Shown: positions 7,414 through 17,228 of the stretch, one piece after another
Layout: each line of letters begins with the position of its first letter
Position numbering within the stretch: the stretch's first letter is position 1
From: Bacillus sp. BHET2
GTDB taxonomy: Bacteria > Bacillota > Bacilli > Bacillales > Bacillaceae_B
Length of the DNA: 45,752 bases
Direction of reading: 5' to 3'
NCBI RefSeq assembly: GCF_005938125.1
Contig: NZ_VCQN01000011.1
Location: 1-45,752, forward strand
Made by a program: the position numbers and the translations under genes
Notes under the pieces: model-generated
What the model saw: the letters and a program-made list of their open reading frames with translations, nothing else
Database searches by the model: none
What the model was told of the DNA's origin: nothing

Positions 7414-9617
7414 CCTGTTGTCCTTTTAATTAAATTTTCCCACAATTCCCTCATCTTCATCCAATCTTCTTTCGACGGGCTCTGACCATACAATATCCGT
7501 TCATAATTATTGGTCAGGCTGGTCATTTCTCGTGTACCAAAGAAAGAATCGACGTACCTGGAATAACCCCTTAATGTTTGCCCGTCATCCATCTTTAATC
7601 CATATCTGCCCAATTGCTTCATGAGAGAGATATAAGCTTCCGAGAAGACGTCATCTGTTGACTTATTGCGATAATAGAAAATCAACATGTACGGCAACCA
7701 GCGCCTTCTTAGCATGTATAAGGCAATACCGATGATAACAAGGAGCATAGTTCCAATCACAATCTTACCCCAGTTTTCTACAAAGAACGATTTGGTGTTA
7801 CCCCAAAGCTCGGATAGGGTAAAACCATTTCCTGATGCTGCATCTTCTTCATCAGGTTGCAAAGGCTTCTTCGGTGTGTCTTTCTTCTCGGGAATAGGTA
7901 CTTCGTTGTTCTCAGGATCAGGCACATCCAAGTCATACTGATAAGAAACATTGTTACTGAAGCCGACTGTCGGCTCAAAGGGAACCCATCCTACTTCCGG
8001 GAAAAACACTTCCACCCAGGAGTGGGCATTGTTGTTCGACACCTCATAAAGCTTATAGGTTGAATCCACCTGCCGACTGTATTCCCCTTCTGTATACCCT
8101 TTAGCCCACCTTGCCGGGATACCTAAGGACCGGACCAACACGACCATGGATGTGGAGAAGTTATCACAGTAACCACGCTGCGTGTCGAATAGGAACTGAT
8201 CGACGTAATCCTCCCCTTCTTCGGGAACAGCGACGTCAAACTGGTCATACACATAGGCTTTCTTCGAAAAATATCCTTCGATTGCCCTTACTTTGTCATA
8301 CCAATTGTCCTCTTCCGACGTAATCTCGAAGGCCAGATCCAACACCCGTTGAGGAGTTGTGTCAGGGATTTGAGTATAGCGATCGACGAAATCAGGAACC
8401 TGCATGATCTCCTGATTTTCGTTCGCTGCTTTCATTTTTTTCTGAGAGAAGAACGGGTGCCGATAGGAAAGCTCGTAGTCCTCAAGCTTTACCGTCTCAT
8501 CCAACTCTTTATAGCTTGTCACCTTCTCGTTAATGGGATTAAAACTAAAATACCCATTCTTATTCCCGTTAATCGTCTCTACCCCGTAAGGATAGACGAC
8601 ATGGGAATACTTCCGTTCCACCATGACCTTTTCACTTTCCAGGTCTCGTTCTTCTTCCGATTCAACTGAAGGAATGGGAACCAATTCACCGGAATTAAAC
8701 GGAAGAGCAGACTGTTGGTCGTCCGGAATGGATTGCTCCCAGCCCTTACCCGTGTACAAGTCTTTCGTTTCAATCTTCCAGTAATGCTCCCTTGTCACTT
8801 CCGCATTAAACACAACGGTGGGATCACCAACAAACGGACCGCCAAGCTTTGAATCATCGGTATCATATCCGATTTTATTCACGCCACTGCCACCTGCATC
8901 TTTTGAAAAAGATTGAAGGTAAGGAACCGGATCCGGCCAGATGGGATCTGATTTTGGCGCTGCGAATGCAACGACTGAGCTTACTCCCAGCATGACGGTC
9001 AAGGGAACGATCCAGCGGTGACGACTCATCCTAGATCCAAAAAGGTTCTCCCTTTGCATCAGTCGTTCCAGTGCCAGCAGTCCCATGAGGAGAAATCCGA
9101 ATATAACAACCCGTATAATCGCTTTATCCCCTTCATACACAGTGAACGTATCGATGAGACAAACATATGTTACTGTCATTACATAAAAGAGAAGAATCGT
9201 TTTTCTCACGGATAACCAATAATAGATCAAATACGTCATCAACCATAACAAGACAAAAAACAATAAGCTTCTGTATTCAAAAGAAAGGCTTGGCCATTCA
9301 CGCCCGAGCGTCAATCCAAGATTCTCCCACAAATCATGGCTGAAATCCCTGAACCAGCTGAGAGATAAGAAAGATCCTTTATAGTACAAGCCATGCAGGC
9401 TATACAAAATAAAAAGAATCTTAATGGGTGCTGATATGAAGTACTGAATCCTGAAATAGGACAGAAACAGGGCCACGGCAATAAACACAATAAAGTGTGT
9501 CAAACTACCAGTATCGGTCACAACCTTCAAGGGCTTCAACCATTCCCAAAGAAGTAAAAACCCAAACAGGTAAATCATAATCGTGAAAAGGTGGTGCTTC
9601 GATGGTTCATGACTCAT
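7410..9617 (-). CDS. yebA: Membrane-anchored transglutaminase-like protein (YebA family)
   Basis: Contains an N-terminal block of about six transmembrane helices (residues 12-205), a long extracytoplasmic region, a transglutaminase-like domain and a further membrane helix (about 619-640) before a cytoplasmic tail. The papain-like catalytic residues are visible: Cys in RGYCDNFSTSMV, His in NNNAHSWVEVFF, and the following VPFEPT. Members are predicted proteases or cross-linkers, but their substrate is unknown. It overlaps yeaD by 4 nt and forms the conserved three-gene cluster MoxR-DUF58-transglutaminase, followed by guaA as in B. subtilis. The family call is firm, the function is not. Confidence 0.9.
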   Translation of the reverse strand: MSHEPSKHHLFTIMIYLFGFLLLWEWLKPLKVVTDTGSLTHFIVFIAVALFLSYFRIQYFISAPIKILFILYSLHGLYYKGSFLSLSWFRDFSHDLWENLGLTLGREWPSLSFEYRSLLFFVLLWLMTYLIYYWLSVRKTILLFYVMTVTYVCLIDTFTVYEGDKAIIRVVIFGFLLMGLLALERLMQRENLFGSRMSRHRWIVPLTVMLGVSSVVAFAAPKSDPIWPDPVPYLQSFSKDAGGSGVNKIGYDTDDSKLGGPFVGDPTVVFNAEVTREHYWKIETKDLYTGKGWEQSIPDDQQSALPFNSGELVPIPSVESEEERDLESEKVMVERKYSHVVYPYGVETINGNKNGYFSFNPINEKVTSYKELDETVKLEDYELSYRHPFFSQKKMKAANENQEIMQVPDFVDRYTQIPDTTPQRVLDLAFEITSEEDNWYDKVRAIEGYFSKKAYVYDQFDVAVPEEGEDYVDQFLFDTQRGYCDNFSTSMVVLVRSLGIPARWAKGYTEGEYSRQVDSTYKLYEVSNNNAHSWVEVFFPEVGWVPFEPTVGFSNNVSYQYDLDVPDPENNEVPIPEKKDTPKKPLQPDEEDAASGNGFTLSELWGNTKSFFVENWGKIVIGTMLLVIIGIALYMLRRRWLPYMLIFYYRNKSTDDVFSEAYISLMKQLGRYGLKMDDGQTLRGYSRYVDSFFGTREMTSLTNNYERILYGQSPSKEDWMKMRELWENLIKRTTG

Positions 9618-10831
9618 GCTCGTTTCACCTCCAAAAAGGCAGAAGAAAAGTCGCCTTCATGGCATACCATCAATCGAATTCCACGTGAGGAAGCGTAGGC
9701 CTTCAATGATTTCTCTTCCGCTGTGAACACTTCTCCGCTACGTTTCACCAGAAAGATCACAACCGAACTATTCCGCTTTGCATATTGATTCACGCTCATA
9801 ATCATCTTCTTTGAAACAGATGAGGTGACAAATAAGACAGCAGCCGACTGGGAGTAGTTCAATCCCTCTCCCTGCAATACTTTCCCTAACCCGTAGGGAC
9901 TGTCTTGTCTCACTTTAGCCAAGTGATAGGATAGCTGACTGAGATGCTCCTCCCCACCTCTAATCGGAAATGACACATGATCTTTACCGATCGAGACGAC
10001 GCCTACCTGGGCTCCCTTCTTCACAATGGAGCGGATCATCGAAGCCGTAAACGTGACCATCGCTTCAAACGCAGGAGACGATTCCCGATCGAGCACAATC
10101 AATACATCATGGGATTGCCGCTCTTCAAACTCCTTCGTCATCAGCTCATTGGTCCTGGCAAAGGTTTTCCAGTGAATCCAGGAGAAACGATCACCCGGCT
10201 GATATTCACGTATCCCTGTCGCCATCGTTGTGTCCTTTTGAATCTTCACATTTGATGTGGTCATTCCTTGATCATAGCGACTTTCAAGGGGCCGGTATGG
10301 CACATCCACCGTCGACGGATACACAAGGAGCTTGTCTTTACACTCGATCGTTGCTTCCTTTTCAAACACACCGAAGAAATCACCGGTCCGGAATCGAACG
10401 GCAGAGAACAAATGCTCTCCACGAGGCAGCTCTTCTATGAGATACGTTAACGTGATTCGTCTTCTGAATCCTGGATGAATCATCGCCTTTGCCTTTTGAA
10501 AGCTGGAATGATGAAACATGGAATCTGTCACCACATCCTCCATCACCATATAAAACAACGGAAACGGGATTCTCCTGGAAAGAGTTACAGTCACCTTCAG
10601 CTCATCCCCCGCTTTATACTCATTGGCTTCGAAGCTCCGCTCAACATAAAACTCAGACAACGGATATAAGAAAATAAATACGGAATAAAGGGCGAATGGT
10701 ATAAAACTATAGAACAAGAACCAACTAACAAACCCACCTTGAAACATCGCAAAGGAAAATGTGATCCCGATTAAGAAAAGGAGCAACAGAAATTTCCCGA
10801 GTGGTTTTAAGAATTGTAATGTATGCTTCAT
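9614..10831 (-). CDS. yeaD: DUF58 domain protein (YeaD family)
   Basis: 405 aa with two N-terminal membrane helices (about 12-58), then a beta-rich segment and the DUF58 signature ATGIREYQPGDRFSWIHWK (about 201-220). The segment HDVLIVLDRESSPAFE resembles a degenerate von Willebrand A fold with a DxxS-like metal site. DUF58 proteins occur almost always beside MoxR AAA ATPases, as here (2-nt gap upstream), and are thought to be partners or clients of the ATPase. Translationally coupled to yebA. No enzymatic activity is known to me. Confidence 0.9.
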   Translation of the reverse strand: MKHTLQFLKPLGKFLLLLFLIGITFSFAMFQGGFVSWFLFYSFIPFALYSVFIFLYPLSEFYVERSFEANEYKAGDELKVTVTLSRRIPFPLFYMVMEDVVTDSMFHHSSFQKAKAMIHPGFRRRITLTYLIEELPRGEHLFSAVRFRTGDFFGVFEKEATIECKDKLLVYPSTVDVPYRPLESRYDQGMTTSNVKIQKDTTMATGIREYQPGDRFSWIHWKTFARTNELMTKEFEERQSHDVLIVLDRESSPAFEAMVTFTASMIRSIVKKGAQVGVVSIGKDHVSFPIRGGEEHLSQLSYHLAKVRQDSPYGLGKVLQGEGLNYSQSAAVLFVTSSVSKKMIMSVNQYAKRNSSVVIFLVKRSGEVFTAEEKSLKAYASSRGIRLMVCHEGDFSSAFLEVKRA

Positions 10832-10832
10832 C

Positions 10833-11789
10833 CTATCTCACAAGCCTTTGTACCGGAACCGGGATTCTCGCCATAACTCTCTCCACGACTTCCTCCGGTG
10901 TGATCCCCTCATACCTCGCCTCAGATTTCATGATGATCCGGTGGGAGAAAACAAAAGGAGCCAGGTATTGAACATCATCAGGAACAATGTAGTCCCTTCC
11001 TCTTAAATAGGCATAAGCCTGACAAGCTTTCATCAACGCGATGGATCCACGGGGACTTGCGCCCAAGTACACATTCGCATGAATCCTCGTACGGTTCGCA
11101 ATTTCAACAATGTATTTCTTTATGGTGTCATCCACCAACACTTCCCTAACATCCCCTTGAATGTATCTCAATTCCTCAAGGGTCATCACAGGCTCTAGCT
11201 CATCGATGGGCGGAGTCCTCTGGGCGCGATGAAGAACCTCCATCTCTTCTTCCGGTTCCGGATAGCCCATTTTCATCTTTAATAAGAAGCGGTCCAGTTG
11301 CGCTTCCGGAAGAGGATAGGTTCCTTCATACTCAATCGGATTCTGTGTCGCCATCACGAAAAAGGGTTTATCGAGTTTCCTTGTCTCTCCATCAATTGTC
11401 ACACTGCTCTCTTCCATCCCCTCAAGTAGAGCGGACTGAGTCTTCGGTGACGTACGGTTAATCTCATCCGCCAGAACGATATTCCCCATAATTGGACCCG
11501 GCCTGAACGTGAATTCCATTTCCTTCGGATTATAGATCGACACCCCGATCACGTCCGACGGAAGTAAATCCGGCGTAAACTGGATACGCTTAAAGCTCGC
11601 TCCCACCGATTTTGCCAAAGCGCGAACCATCATCGTCTTCCCTACACCTGGAACGTCCTCAAGTAATACATGCCCGCCGGCAAGTAGGGAAACGATACTC
11701 AACTCCGCTACCTTTCTCTTCCCAATCATGACTTTTTCTATATTATCAATGATACTTTGTAACTTCGGATTCACCATTTCATGTGACAT
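10833..11789 (-). CDS. yeaC: MoxR-type AAA+ ATPase (YeaC family)
   Basis: A 318 aa AAA+ ATPase of the MoxR/RavA group, chaperone-like factors that remodel or activate partner proteins, often with a von Willebrand A or DUF58 partner. Walker A is EDVPGVGKTMM (about 40-50), Walker B NIVLADEINRTSP (about 108-120), sensor 1 FVMATQNPIEYEGTYPLPEAQLDRF, all typical of MoxR. The start has AGGAGGGG 5 nt upstream. First gene of the yeaC-yeaD-yebA operon. A TTTGTCGAA motif lies about 150 nt upstream (11940-11948). Confidence 0.93.
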   Translation of the reverse strand: MSHEMVNPKLQSIIDNIEKVMIGKRKVAELSIVSLLAGGHVLLEDVPGVGKTMMVRALAKSVGASFKRIQFTPDLLPSDVIGVSIYNPKEMEFTFRPGPIMGNIVLADEINRTSPKTQSALLEGMEESSVTIDGETRKLDKPFFVMATQNPIEYEGTYPLPEAQLDRFLLKMKMGYPEPEEEMEVLHRAQRTPPIDELEPVMTLEELRYIQGDVREVLVDDTIKKYIVEIANRTRIHANVYLGASPRGSIALMKACQAYAYLRGRDYIVPDDVQYLAPFVFSHRIIMKSEARYEGITPEEVVERVMARIPVPVQRLVR

Positions 11790-11939
11790 CGTACCCCTCC
11801 TGAATGTTTCAATATCTTCTTTAACTATTACTACTTTCGTTTAAAAAGTCGAAAATCCTCTATAATTTGGGAAAAATCTAGAGGGAATTTAGGGAATTGG
11901 TAGGAGGTTGGGATTATCCGGCAAGGGGAACAGACGGTT

Positions 11940-11948
11940 TTTGTCGAA
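11940..11948. promoter_or_regulatory. Candidate Spo0A box upstream of yeaC
   Basis: TTTGTCGAA matches the core of the Spo0A box (TGTCGAA). It lies between the nadE terminator and yeaC. A 9-mer can occur by chance, so this is only a candidate. Confidence 0.3.
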
Positions 11949-11977
11949 TTATTCTACTTTCAACCAAGTAACCAAAA

Positions 11978-12015
11978 CAAAAAAAGCCAATTCTCGAATA
12001 TTCAAGAATTGGCTT
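11978..12015 (-). terminator. Intrinsic terminator of nadE
   Basis: Minus strand AAGCCAATTCTTGAATATT then CGAGAATTGGCTTTTTTT: a 13-bp stem with one mismatch and a U run, right after the nadE stop. Confidence 0.93.
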
Positions 12016-12024
12016 CAACGCTAT

Positions 12025-12852
12025 TTATTTCCAAAAATCATCAAACACCGTAACTGGCAGGTGACGTTTATGCTGTGTTTTTAGGTAATGACCTTCAATG
12101 GCTTTTTTCGCTTCGGCAGGTACTTCTTTACCTTCCAAGTAATCGTCCAGCTGATCGTACGTGACGCCAAGAGCTTCTTCATCGGGCAGCTGAGGACGAT
12201 TTTCTTCAAGGTCCGCTGTTGGCTTTTTATTGTACAAGTGCTCCGGACAGCCAAGCTCCATCAAGAGCTTCTTCCCTTGTCGTTTGTTCAGTCGGAAAAG
12301 GGGCACGAGGTCTGCCGCTCCATCACCATATTTTGTATAGAAACCAGTAACCGCTTCAGCAGAGTGATCAGTACCGAGAACTACACCATCCTTCATGGCT
12401 GCGATGGCAAATTGAACCTTCATCCGTTCACGGGCTTTTTCGTTCCCTTTAACAAAGTCGGAAAGATCAATGCCGTTCTTCTTCAGAGTTTCGACACTGG
12501 CATCAACTGCCGGCTGGACATTCACCGTTAACGAAACGTTCGGGTTAATGAATTCCACTGCATCGATAGCATCCTGGGCATCTCCTTGCTCACCATAAGG
12601 AAGTCTCACGGCATAGAAAGCATAGTCCGAAGATCCAGTATCCTTGTTCATTTCATCAATTGCCATCTGTGCAAGTTTCCCGAGTAAGGTGGAATCCTGA
12701 CCACCTGAAATCCCAAGGACAAGACTTTTCATAAATGAATGCTTCGTAAGGTAAGCCTTCATAAAGTCGACACTGCGACGGATTTCCTCCTGCGGATCGA
12801 TTTCCGGCGATACCATCATTTCTTCTACAATTTGTTTTTGAAGAGAATCCAT
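12025..12852 (-). CDS. nadE: NH3-dependent NAD+ synthetase
   Basis: Catalyses the last step of NAD synthesis: amidation of deamido-NAD with ammonia and ATP. The ATP pyrophosphatase P-loop [13 protein letters not shown] is at about residues 46-58, and [29 protein letters not shown] is split here as GTDHSAEAV and [10 protein letters not shown], both family hallmarks. There is no glutaminase domain, so it is the ammonia-dependent form. The start at 12852 ([13 protein letters not shown]) has GGAGTG 7 nt upstream and gives 275 aa, close to B. subtilis NadE (272); an in-frame ATG five codons earlier lacks a site. It follows pncB by about 70 nt, so two steps of the NAD salvage route are together. 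Confidence 0.95.
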   Translation of the reverse strand: MDSLQKQIVEEMMVSPEIDPQEEIRRSVDFMKAYLTKHSFMKSLVLGISGGQDSTLLGKLAQMAIDEMNKDTGSSDYAFYAVRLPYGEQGDAQDAIDAVEFINPNVSLTVNVQPAVDASVETLKKNGIDLSDFVKGNEKARERMKVQFAIAAMKDGVVLGTDHSAEAVTGFYTKYGDGAADLVPLFRLNKRQGKKLLMELGCPEHLYNKKPTADLEENRPQLPDEEALGVTYDQLDDYLEGKEVPAEAKKAIEGHYLKTQHKRHLPVTVFDDFWK

Positions 12853-12923
12853 GTTTTCACACTCCATGTTAGGTTTTATTACATCACATTATATCTTTTT
12901 ATCTTACCCAATCACAGGTAAAA

Positions 12924-14393
12924 TTACCAATTCCCGCTATGTTTTTCTTTCACTTCAGCCTTCACTTGCTGGATCAGATTCATCTTGTTGTTCCAGCACT
13001 CTTCACTTAAATCCACCGGGTACTCTTCCGGGTTCATCGACCGTTTATACTCATCCCACAACAACTCGAGATTGTCATTCACAAACGATCTCATCTCTTC
13101 TAAAGGAGGTGCTTCAAACACGAGCTTTCCATCCTTAAATACATCCACATGGAGCTCTCTCGCTTCGAAATTCGTCACGAATTTACTGATGTAAGTATGA
13201 ACGGGGTGGAACATCTTCAACCGTTCCTGACTTTCCGGGTGTTCATGGTCGAGGGCAATATACTCGCCCTCTGATTTATGATTAACCGTATTGATGATCC
13301 GATAAACCTTTTTCATCCCGGGAGTCGAAACCTTCTCCGCATTGCTGGAAATTTTAATCGTGTCTTCCATCTCACCCGCTTCGTTCTCAATGGAAACAAG
13401 CTTATACACGGCACCTAAAGCAGGCTGATCGTAAGCCGTGATCAGCTTCGTCCCAACACCCCATACATCAATCTTCGCCCCTTGAGCTTTCAAGTTCAGG
13501 ATCGTATACTCATCCAAATCGTTTGAAGCGATGATCTTCGTTTCCGTAAAGCCTGCATTATCAAGCATCTTACGGGCTTTCTTCGATTGATACGCCATGT
13601 CTCCACTATCCAGGCGAATCCCCTTGAAATTGATCTTATCGCCTAGTTCCTTCGCCACCTGAATCGCTGTCGGCACACCGGATTTCAACGTGTCATACGT
13701 ATCCACCAAGAACACACAATCCTTATGGCTCTCAGCATACTTATGAAAGGCCTGATACTCATCCCGGTAAGCCTGTACCATCGAATGGGCATGGGTACCG
13801 GAAACAGGCATCCCGAATAACTTTCCTGCCCGCACATTACTCGTCGCATCGAAACCTCCGATATAAGCAGCACGGGTTCCCCAGATCGCTGCATCCAGCT
13901 CGTGGGCCCGTCTCGTCCCGAACTCCATCACAACCTCATCCTGCACCACTTGCTTGATCCGGTTCGCCTTCGTCGCAATCAACGTTTGATAGTTCACGAT
14001 ATTTAAGATCGCCGTCTCCAACAACTGAGCTTGAGCTAAAGGCGCCTCCACGCGGACAAGGGGAACATTTCCGAACGCAACCTCCCCTTCCTTCATGGAA
14101 CGAATCGTCCCCGTGAAACGAAGATCCGCCAAGTATTGAAGGAAATCCTCCTCATATCCCAACTCCCGTAAATACTCGATATCACTCTCAGAGAAATGAA
14201 ACTTTTTCACATAGTCAATGATCCGTTCAAGCCCGGCAAACACCGCATATCCATTGCCAAAAGGCAGCTTTCGAAAGAACACTTCAAAAACAGCCTTTCG
14301 ATTATGGAAATCATCATCCCAATACGCCTTCGTCATATTTATCTGATACATATCTGTATGTAACCCTAAACTATCATCTGCATAGTTCGTCAT
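12924..14393 (-). CDS. pncB: Nicotinate phosphoribosyltransferase
   Basis: Joins nicotinate to PRPP with ATP hydrolysis to give nicotinate mononucleotide, the entry step of the Preiss-Handler NAD salvage route. Recognisable segments include LHTDMYQINMTKAYW near the N-terminus, EFGTRRAHELDAAIWGTRA, SNVRAGKLFGMPVSGTHAHS (with the active-site His) and GIRLDSGDM. The start at 14393 (MTNYADDSLGL) has AAAGGAGAG 7 nt upstream; the open frame continues 18 codons upstream without a site. The resulting 489 aa fits B. subtilis YueK (490). Forms a pair with nadE. Confidence 0.94.
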   Translation of the reverse strand: MTNYADDSLGLHTDMYQINMTKAYWDDDFHNRKAVFEVFFRKLPFGNGYAVFAGLERIIDYVKKFHFSESDIEYLRELGYEEDFLQYLADLRFTGTIRSMKEGEVAFGNVPLVRVEAPLAQAQLLETAILNIVNYQTLIATKANRIKQVVQDEVVMEFGTRRAHELDAAIWGTRAAYIGGFDATSNVRAGKLFGMPVSGTHAHSMVQAYRDEYQAFHKYAESHKDCVFLVDTYDTLKSGVPTAIQVAKELGDKINFKGIRLDSGDMAYQSKKARKMLDNAGFTETKIIASNDLDEYTILNLKAQGAKIDVWGVGTKLITAYDQPALGAVYKLVSIENEAGEMEDTIKISSNAEKVSTPGMKKVYRIINTVNHKSEGEYIALDHEHPESQERLKMFHPVHTYISKFVTNFEARELHVDVFKDGKLVFEAPPLEEMRSFVNDNLELLWDEYKRSMNPEEYPVDLSEECWNNKMNLIQQVKAEVKEKHSGNW

Positions 14394-14485
14394 GTATTTC
14401 TCTCCTTTAAGCTGTAGCCAATTGTAGGTCTTATCTATTTTAACCAATATTGGGTGGGATATCGAATGATTAGTTTAGGTTGTGG

Positions 14486-14508
14486 ATTTAAACAAACGTT
14501 TGATTAAA
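14486..14508. repeat. 23-bp repeat with palindromic core, copy 1
   Basis: ATTTAAACAAACGTTTGATT plus AAA; the core CAAACGTTTG is a perfect palindrome. A copy with 22 of 23 bases identical lies at 17229-17251. This one is between pncB and the first family-A gene; the other is just past the interrupted family-B gene. Confidence 0.7.
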
Positions 14509-14726
14509 TTTACATTCTTTGTGGGGGGAAGTAATTTTGTTATAGATACACATAACTAAGCTGAATCGATTCATTAAATTTGTAAAGCCATTAAACGTAA
14601 TATTTGAAAGTTAAATATCATCTTAAGCATATCAGTTGGTTCTGGTTTATACTTGTACTCTAGGAGAATTAAAAACTTTCTTTATCTGTATGGAATTTTT
14701 TCGAATCCTCCATCAAATCCCACTTC

Positions 14727-15551
14727 TTAGTTCCTTATTTGAGGAACAAGATTTGTTTCAAATCTCTGATATCCCTCTTTTATTTTCAATTCTTTAAATT
14801 TTTCTAAATCTTCATGAGAATAAGATAGAGACGAAACATCTCCAATTTCCTTACGTACAACACCTTTATCAAATCCCATTACATATTTCTTCACTTTTTC
14901 CTGGTGCAGATGGTTTAATGATTTATTTAATTTTTTTCCATTAGATTTATCTTCTAAATCTTTGAGAATTCTTGGAATATCTTCATAATTTGAAAGTTGC
15001 ATCTTGTTCTCTTCAAAATGCAAAGTGTGTGCTTCAATAAACAATTCATGTAATCGATTAAATGTCTTCTCTTTTAAAACCAGCTCCTTTTCTTGGATAG
15101 ATGAAATATTACATACTTCCTTAAATATGTTTAGAAATCTTTCATGGTTACTATAGATTGTTCTGCACATATTAAGCAATAGAGATAGTTCTTGATATAA
15201 ATGGTGATTCTCATCGATTCCCCCATAAACTTCATTAACTTGATTCTCGATTGTCTTCATCATTCCTACAGGTCTTTTGAGGTCGTCTTTCATCTCTTTA
15301 TTAGCATAACGCATTATATTATTATAAGAACTAACTCTCCATACAATCTCCTTTGCATGTTCCAATTCAGGGACATTTCCATCTTCTCTAATGGCCATGG
15401 CGCCTCTAGGGATACCAATCAAATTTAAAAATAAAATGTAATAATACTTTTGTCCGTTATACTCTGCTATGTGTCTAGAGACTTCAATTCTCTCATTCCA
15501 AATTTTTTTCTCTTTAATCGCTTTTTTTACTTTTGCTTCAAGTGCCGGCAT
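14727..15551 (-). CDS. Unknown protein, family A copy 2
   Basis: 274 aa, no signal peptide or membrane segment, charged and largely helical. I do not recognise the family. It is a clear tandem paralogue of the gene at 15672-16508: both have KKAIKEKK.WNER.EVSRHIAE near the N-terminus, GIP.GA.A.R.DG.(M/V)P around residues 45-60, SYNNIMR(Y/F)A near 80-90, and the same end, EGYQ.FE.NLVPQIRN. The start ATG has CGGAGGG 6 nt upstream. It is the last gene of the accessory array before pncB. Being duplicated behind a toxin-like locus suggests an immunity or accessory role (inference). Visibly AT-richer than pncB. Confidence 0.75.
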   Translation of the reverse strand: MPALEAKVKKAIKEKKIWNERIEVSRHIAEYNGQKYYYILFLNLIGIPRGAMAIREDGNVPELEHAKEIVWRVSSYNNIMRYANKEMKDDLKRPVGMMKTIENQVNEVYGGIDENHHLYQELSLLLNMCRTIYSNHERFLNIFKEVCNISSIQEKELVLKEKTFNRLHELFIEAHTLHFEENKMQLSNYEDIPRILKDLEDKSNGKKLNKSLNHLHQEKVKKYVMGFDKGVVRKEIGDVSSLSYSHEDLEKFKELKIKEGYQRFETNLVPQIRN

Positions 15552-15671
15552 ATATTACCCTCCGAAAAAGTTTTCAAATTGTTTATAGCACATGGACCAT
15601 TTCGGTCGCTTCTAAACCTTATTAATCAAAAAATTTAATTAATAATAGTTTCAGTTAGATAATTCAATTTC

Positions 15672-16508
15672 TTAGTTCCTTATTTGTGGGACGAGATTTG
15701 ATTCAAACATTTGATATCCTTCTTCGATCTTCAATTGTCTAAAGGATTCAACATCTTTTGGAGAGTAGGACAAATCACTAATATCCCCTACTTCTTTCTG
15801 AATAACGCCTTCTAAAAAGTTAACAAACGATTTTCTTCTTTTTTCTGTATGCATATTAACTAATGTTTTATGTAATTTCTTCCCTTGGTTACTCTCGTCC
15901 ACATGTTGCTTGATTAAAGGAATATCATAGAAATTTAATAGTTGCATACATTGTTCTTTATATAGAAGCACATGCCATTCAATAAAGATCTCATGGGTTC
16001 TATCAAATGTCTCTGCGGTTAATACTTTTTTTATATCTTGAGACTCTCCAATCGAACATATTTCTTTAAACATTTGCACAAATTTCGGTTGGTTCTCCTG
16101 CATAGTTGTACACAAGTCAATTAACAAGGTTAATTCTTTATGAAGCGGATGTTCCACAGGAATAACCTCACCAAAATATTCTTTTACCTGATTCTCAACT
16201 GTTTTCATTGTTTTTATTGGACGTTTCACAATATCTTTCATACCATCTTTAGATTGACCCGCAAAACGCATAATATTATTATAGGAACTTACTTTAAAAA
16301 CAACTTTTTTTGTAATGTCTCTTCCGGGCATATCACCATCATTTCTAACAGCGATAGCCCCTTGAGGAATTCCGAATAAATTTAAAAATAGAACATAGTA
16401 ATATAATTCCCCATTGATTTCTGCAATATGACGGGATACTTCTGTACGTTCATTCCACCTTTTCTTTTCTTTAATTGCTTTTTTTGTTTTTTTGTTCATT
16501 TCAAACAT
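15672..16508 (-). CDS. Unknown protein, family A copy 1
   Basis: 278 aa counted from MFEMNKKTKKAI at 16508, chosen because GGGAGG lies 9 nt upstream and the N-terminus then aligns residue for residue with its paralogue (MPALEAKVKKAI); the frame is open 12 codons further up without a site. The conserved N-terminal region (about residues 8-95) is probably a small globular domain, followed by a helical segment and the conserved tail LSYSPKDVESFR then EGYQMFESNLVPQIRN. Soluble, unrecognised. The nucleotide similarity of the two copies is strongest at the 3' ends, suggesting a fairly recent tandem duplication or gene conversion. Confidence 0.75.
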   Translation of the reverse strand: MFEMNKKTKKAIKEKKRWNERTEVSRHIAEINGELYYYVLFLNLFGIPQGAIAVRNDGDMPGRDITKKVVFKVSSYNNIMRFAGQSKDGMKDIVKRPIKTMKTVENQVKEYFGEVIPVEHPLHKELTLLIDLCTTMQENQPKFVQMFKEICSIGESQDIKKVLTAETFDRTHEIFIEWHVLLYKEQCMQLLNFYDIPLIKQHVDESNQGKKLHKTLVNMHTEKRRKSFVNFLEGVIQKEVGDISDLSYSPKDVESFRQLKIEEGYQMFESNLVPQIRN

Positions 16509-16654
16509 AATATTTATCCTCCCATGAAGGTTATCTTTGTACATCCCAAATTTTTCACCGTTTTTTTTAAAGATTATGAGTCTAAGGATATATTTCTATT
16601 TAAGTACCTTTAATAAATGTAGAGATTTCTAAAGATTTCTAGTTAGGTCTGGGG

Positions 16655-16795
16655 TTATACAAATGCTTGATTTAATGTTGCAATAATAAATGAGACTAAA
16701 ACAATAGCTATCATGATATTCGGGTCACCATCATCTACTACACCGTCAATCATATAAAAATTCACATATAAATGACCCCCGATGACCAATCCCAT
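16655..16795 (-). CDS. Possible 46-aa membrane peptide or gene remnant
   Basis: Minus-strand ORF beginning MGLVIGGHLYVNFYMIDGV and ending in a membrane-like helix (IMIAIVLVSFIIATLNQAFV, about residues 27-46). An in-frame TGA sits immediately before the ATG and no clear ribosome binding site is seen, while a second frame upstream (starting GTG after GGAGGG at about 16845) reads VRSHS and EKVNASSFEWDW. The pieces may belong to one frameshifted gene. Unrecognised. Confidence 0.3.
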   Translation of the reverse strand: MGLVIGGHLYVNFYMIDGVVDDGDPNIMIAIVLVSFIIATLNQAFV

Positions 16796-16839
16796 TCAAA
16801 GGATGATGCATTAACCTTTTCAGAATGACGAGTGACTTC

Positions 16840-17121
16840 TCACATCGTTACCCTCCAAATACCGAATAGAATAACGATTAATAATATGATCCCGAACCTT
16901 CTCCAGGAAAAACGAGTACCTTGTGCTCTTGCTCTCTCAACTAAGGTGATTACCAAAAAGATGCTTGAGATAAGAACCACTATTAAAATAAATCGGCTAT
17001 CCTGGGTAGTTAATATTGTACGACCGTCCATGATAAAATACATATATAACATTCCCACTACCAAGGTGCATAAAGAAAGCAGTAAACTGATCTTCCCTCG
17101 TTTACTTAAATCCTTTTTCAA
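16840..17121 (-). CDS. Small membrane protein, unknown
   Basis: 93 aa with three predicted membrane helices (about 12-30, 43-60, 73-90) joined by short basic loops (RGKIS, ERARAQGTRFSWRRF), no recognised domain. The ATG lies about 10 nt after an AGGAG-like site (minus strand CAGGAGTGATTTG). It sits between the interrupted family-B gene and the family-A pair. A membrane immunity or accessory role is conceivable from context only. Confidence 0.6.
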   Translation of the reverse strand: MKKDLSKRGKISLLLSLCTLVVGMLYMYFIMDGRTILTTQDSRFILIVVLISSIFLVITLVERARAQGTRFSWRRFGIILLIVILFGIWRVTM

Positions 17122-17228
17122 TCAAATCACTCCTGTCAGACAGATGTTGCTTTCATCATGTAAAAGCACATTTCCCTTTACTTGAAATTGTTTCTAATGG
17201 TATTAGAGGAAGCTTCGATCTCGTCTCT

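Noticed and set aside
14486..14508. Catabolite-responsive element (cre) upstream of pncB
   Set aside because: The palindrome AAACGTTT superficially resembles a cre, but the flanking bases do not fit TGWNANCGNTNWCA and the second copy is not at a promoter.
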